Shown in pieces: positions 62,741 through 64,000 of a stretch of DNA of 64,000 nt. The DNA comes from JBEVJK01 sp963791325. GTDB taxonomy: Bacteria; Pseudomonadota; Alphaproteobacteria; Rhizobiales; Rhizobiaceae. The stretch is taken from contig CAWBRU010000010.1 of the NCBI GenBank assembly GCA_963791325.1, positions 62,001 through 126,000 on the forward strand. The letters are read 5' to 3'. Both the position numbers and the translations under genes were made by a program. Positions within the stretch are counted from its first letter, which is position 1. The number at the start of each line of letters is the position of its first letter. A model generated the notes under the pieces. The model did not search any database and was not told where the DNA came from. It was given only the letters and a program-made list of their open reading frames with translations.

Positions 62741-62777
62741 CGTCGTCTTCCGTGTTGCTGGTGCTGAAAATTCGCCT

Positions 62778-63862
62778 TCAGAGCCGGTCGCCGCTGGCGG
62801 CGTCGAACAACGAGGCGCGGGCTGGGTCGAAGCCGATCAGCAAGCGCTCGCTGACCGTGGGCATCTTCTCCGTTTCGAGGCGGAAGGCGAAATTCTGCTC
62901 GCCGAGCTTGGTCCACACCAGGGTATCCGAACCCATCGGTTCGACGATCTCCACCTCGATCTCGCGGGAGAAGGGCAGCGCGCGGGCGCTCTCGCCGAAG
63001 CCGATATGCTCCGGCCGGACCCCGAGCGTGACCTGGCCGGCCGAAGACGGGCCGCCGCCTTCGGCCTGATAGCGGGCGAGCGGAACCGCGATATCGCCGG
63101 CGCGAAGGTCGCGGCGTCACGGTCGACCTCGCCCTCGATGAAGTTCATGCCCGGCGAGCCGATGAAGCCGGCCACAAACCGGTTGACCGGGCGGTTGTAG
63201 ATCGCCTGCGGGGCATCGAACTGTTGGATCAGGCCGCCCTTCATCACCGCAATCCGGTCGGCGAGCGTCATCGCCTCGATCTGGTCGTGGGTGACGTAGA
63301 TCATCGTGTTGGCCAGCCGCTGGTGCAGCCGCTTGATCTCGACGCGCAGTTCGGAACGCAGCTTGGCATCGAGGTTGGACAAAGGCTCGTCGAACAGGAA
63401 CACATCGACATCGCGCACCAAGGCACGGCCGATCGCGACGCGCTGGCGCTGGCCGCCCGAAAGCTGCGACGGCTTGCGGTCGAGCAGCGGCTCGATCTGC
63501 AGGATCTCGGCCGTGCGCGCGATGCGCCGGCCGATCTCTTCGGCCGCCATGCCGGCATTCTTGAGCCCGAACGACAGATTGCCGCGCACCGTCATTTGCG
63601 GATAGAGCGCGTAGGACTGGAACACCATGCCGATGCCGCGGTCTTTCGGCTCCTCCCAGGTGACGTTCTTGCCGCTGATGAAGATCTGTCCGGCGGTGAC
63701 GTCGAGCAGCCCGGCGATGCAATTGAGCAGGGTCGACTTGCCGCACCCCGACGGCCCGAGCAGCACCAGGAACTCGCCCTCCGGCACGTCGAGGTTGAGC
63801 GATTTCAGCACTTCGATGTTGCCGAAGTTCAATGAAACGTCCTTGACCAGCACACTCGTCAT
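62778..63862 (-). CDS. Sugar ABC transporter ATP-binding protein, UgpC/MalK-like (frameshifted)
   Basis: A CUT1-type ATPase of about 361 residues. Walker A LLGPSGCGKSTLL, Q-loop VFQSYALYPQMTV, signature LSGGQRQRVAIGRAL, Walker B VFLFDEPLSNLDA and H-loop YVTHDQIEAMTLAD are complete. Near 63104 one base is missing; repair gives RAGDIAVPLARYQAEGGG and the normal regulatory OB-fold domain (VTLGVRPEHIGFG) ending FDAASGDRL at 62778. It is two genes before the sugar enzymes and just after the permease, all leftward. Confidence 0.93.
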
Positions 63863-63867
63863 TGGCG

Positions 63868-64000
63868 TCAGCCCTTCACCGCGCCCGCGGCGATGCCGCG
63901 CACGAACAGTTTGCCGGAGATGAAATAGATGACCAGCGGGACCAGGCCGGTGAGCAGCGTGGCCGCCATGTTGACGTTGTATTCCTTCACGCCCTGGACG
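63868..64000 (-). CDS. Carbohydrate ABC transporter permease, MalG-like (C-terminal end only)
   Basis: Only the last 43 residues lie in the window: VKEYNVNMAATLLTGLVPLV, then IYFISGKLFVRGIAAGAVKG and the stop at 63868. The ending FVRGIAAGAVKG is the standard tail of MalG/CUT1 permeases. Five bases separate it from the ATPase start. The other permease and the binding protein should follow beyond 64000. Confidence 0.9.
   Translation of the reverse strand, partial: VQGVKEYNVNMAATLLTGLVPLVIYFISGKLFVRGIAAGAVKG

Overview
This window is a gene-dense, strongly G+C-rich (about two thirds by eye) alphaproteobacterial chromosome segment, most likely from the Hyphomicrobiales (Rhizobiales). The support is the conserved order rho/mnmE/mnmG/rsmG/parA/parB with two perfect parS sites, hemE next to the PEP-synthase/PPDK regulator gene, FxsA, TimA/Tim44, MltA, Smr and XRE-type genes in series, a NodF/NodE-like pair, and interspersed palindromic repeats of the kind common in rhizobial genomes. 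No rRNA, tRNA, CRISPR array, insertion sequence or phage gene was recognised.

Layout. 0-7.4 kb: a small secreted protein under a CtrA-like box, a membrane diguanylate cyclase, leuC bracketed by two facing repeats, an MgtC-like membrane protein, a methyltransferase, a gluconolactonase-like enzyme and a glycosyltransferase. 7.5-26.3 kb: the origin-proximal block. parB, parA, rsmG, mnmG, mnmE, rho, hemJ and hemE run leftwards and the PPDK regulator, maf, aroE, coaE and dnaQ run rightwards from a 403-bp gap (18217-18619) that I propose as oriC; secB/fxsA, timA, mltA, smr and an XRE regulator follow. 26.4-35.8 kb: a secreted periplasmic protein, hslU, hemW, rdgB, rph, the heat-shock pair hrcA-grpE, a TRIC-like channel and an adenosine-kinase-like PfkB protein. 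36-43.7 kb: a KefB/YbaL-like transporter with many frameshifts, an SDR, PBP1A, a lipoprotein, a ribonuclease D-like enzyme and an M20 peptidase. 43.8-49.4 kb: a candidate small RNA with C-rich hairpin loops, polA, a GST and the NodE/NodF-like pair. 49.5-55.7 kb: the urease operon ureDAB-(two reverse-strand secreted genes)-ureCEFG. 55.8-64 kb: a leftward sugar-use cluster with two Gfo/Idh oxidoreductases, two sugar isomerase/epimerases, a GH43 beta-xylosidase-like enzyme, an aldo/keto reductase and an ABC sugar importer (ATPase plus the end of a permease).

How genes work together. The par genes, parS sites and proposed oriC form the chromosome replication/segregation region. hemE and hemJ are haem steps and overlap. 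hrcA and grpE are chaperone-network genes. The urease block supplies structural and nickel-loading functions. The final cluster looks like uptake and oxidation of plant-derived (xylo)oligosaccharides.

Sequence quality. At least nine genes contain single-base frameshifts (parA, aroE, a DUF1402-like gene, the kefB-like gene, ureG, GH43, a Gfo/Idh gene, an epimerase gene, the ABC ATPase). Both halves of each stay well conserved and several are normally essential, so consensus errors are the likeliest cause; kefB (about eight indels) and the last 6 kb are the worst.
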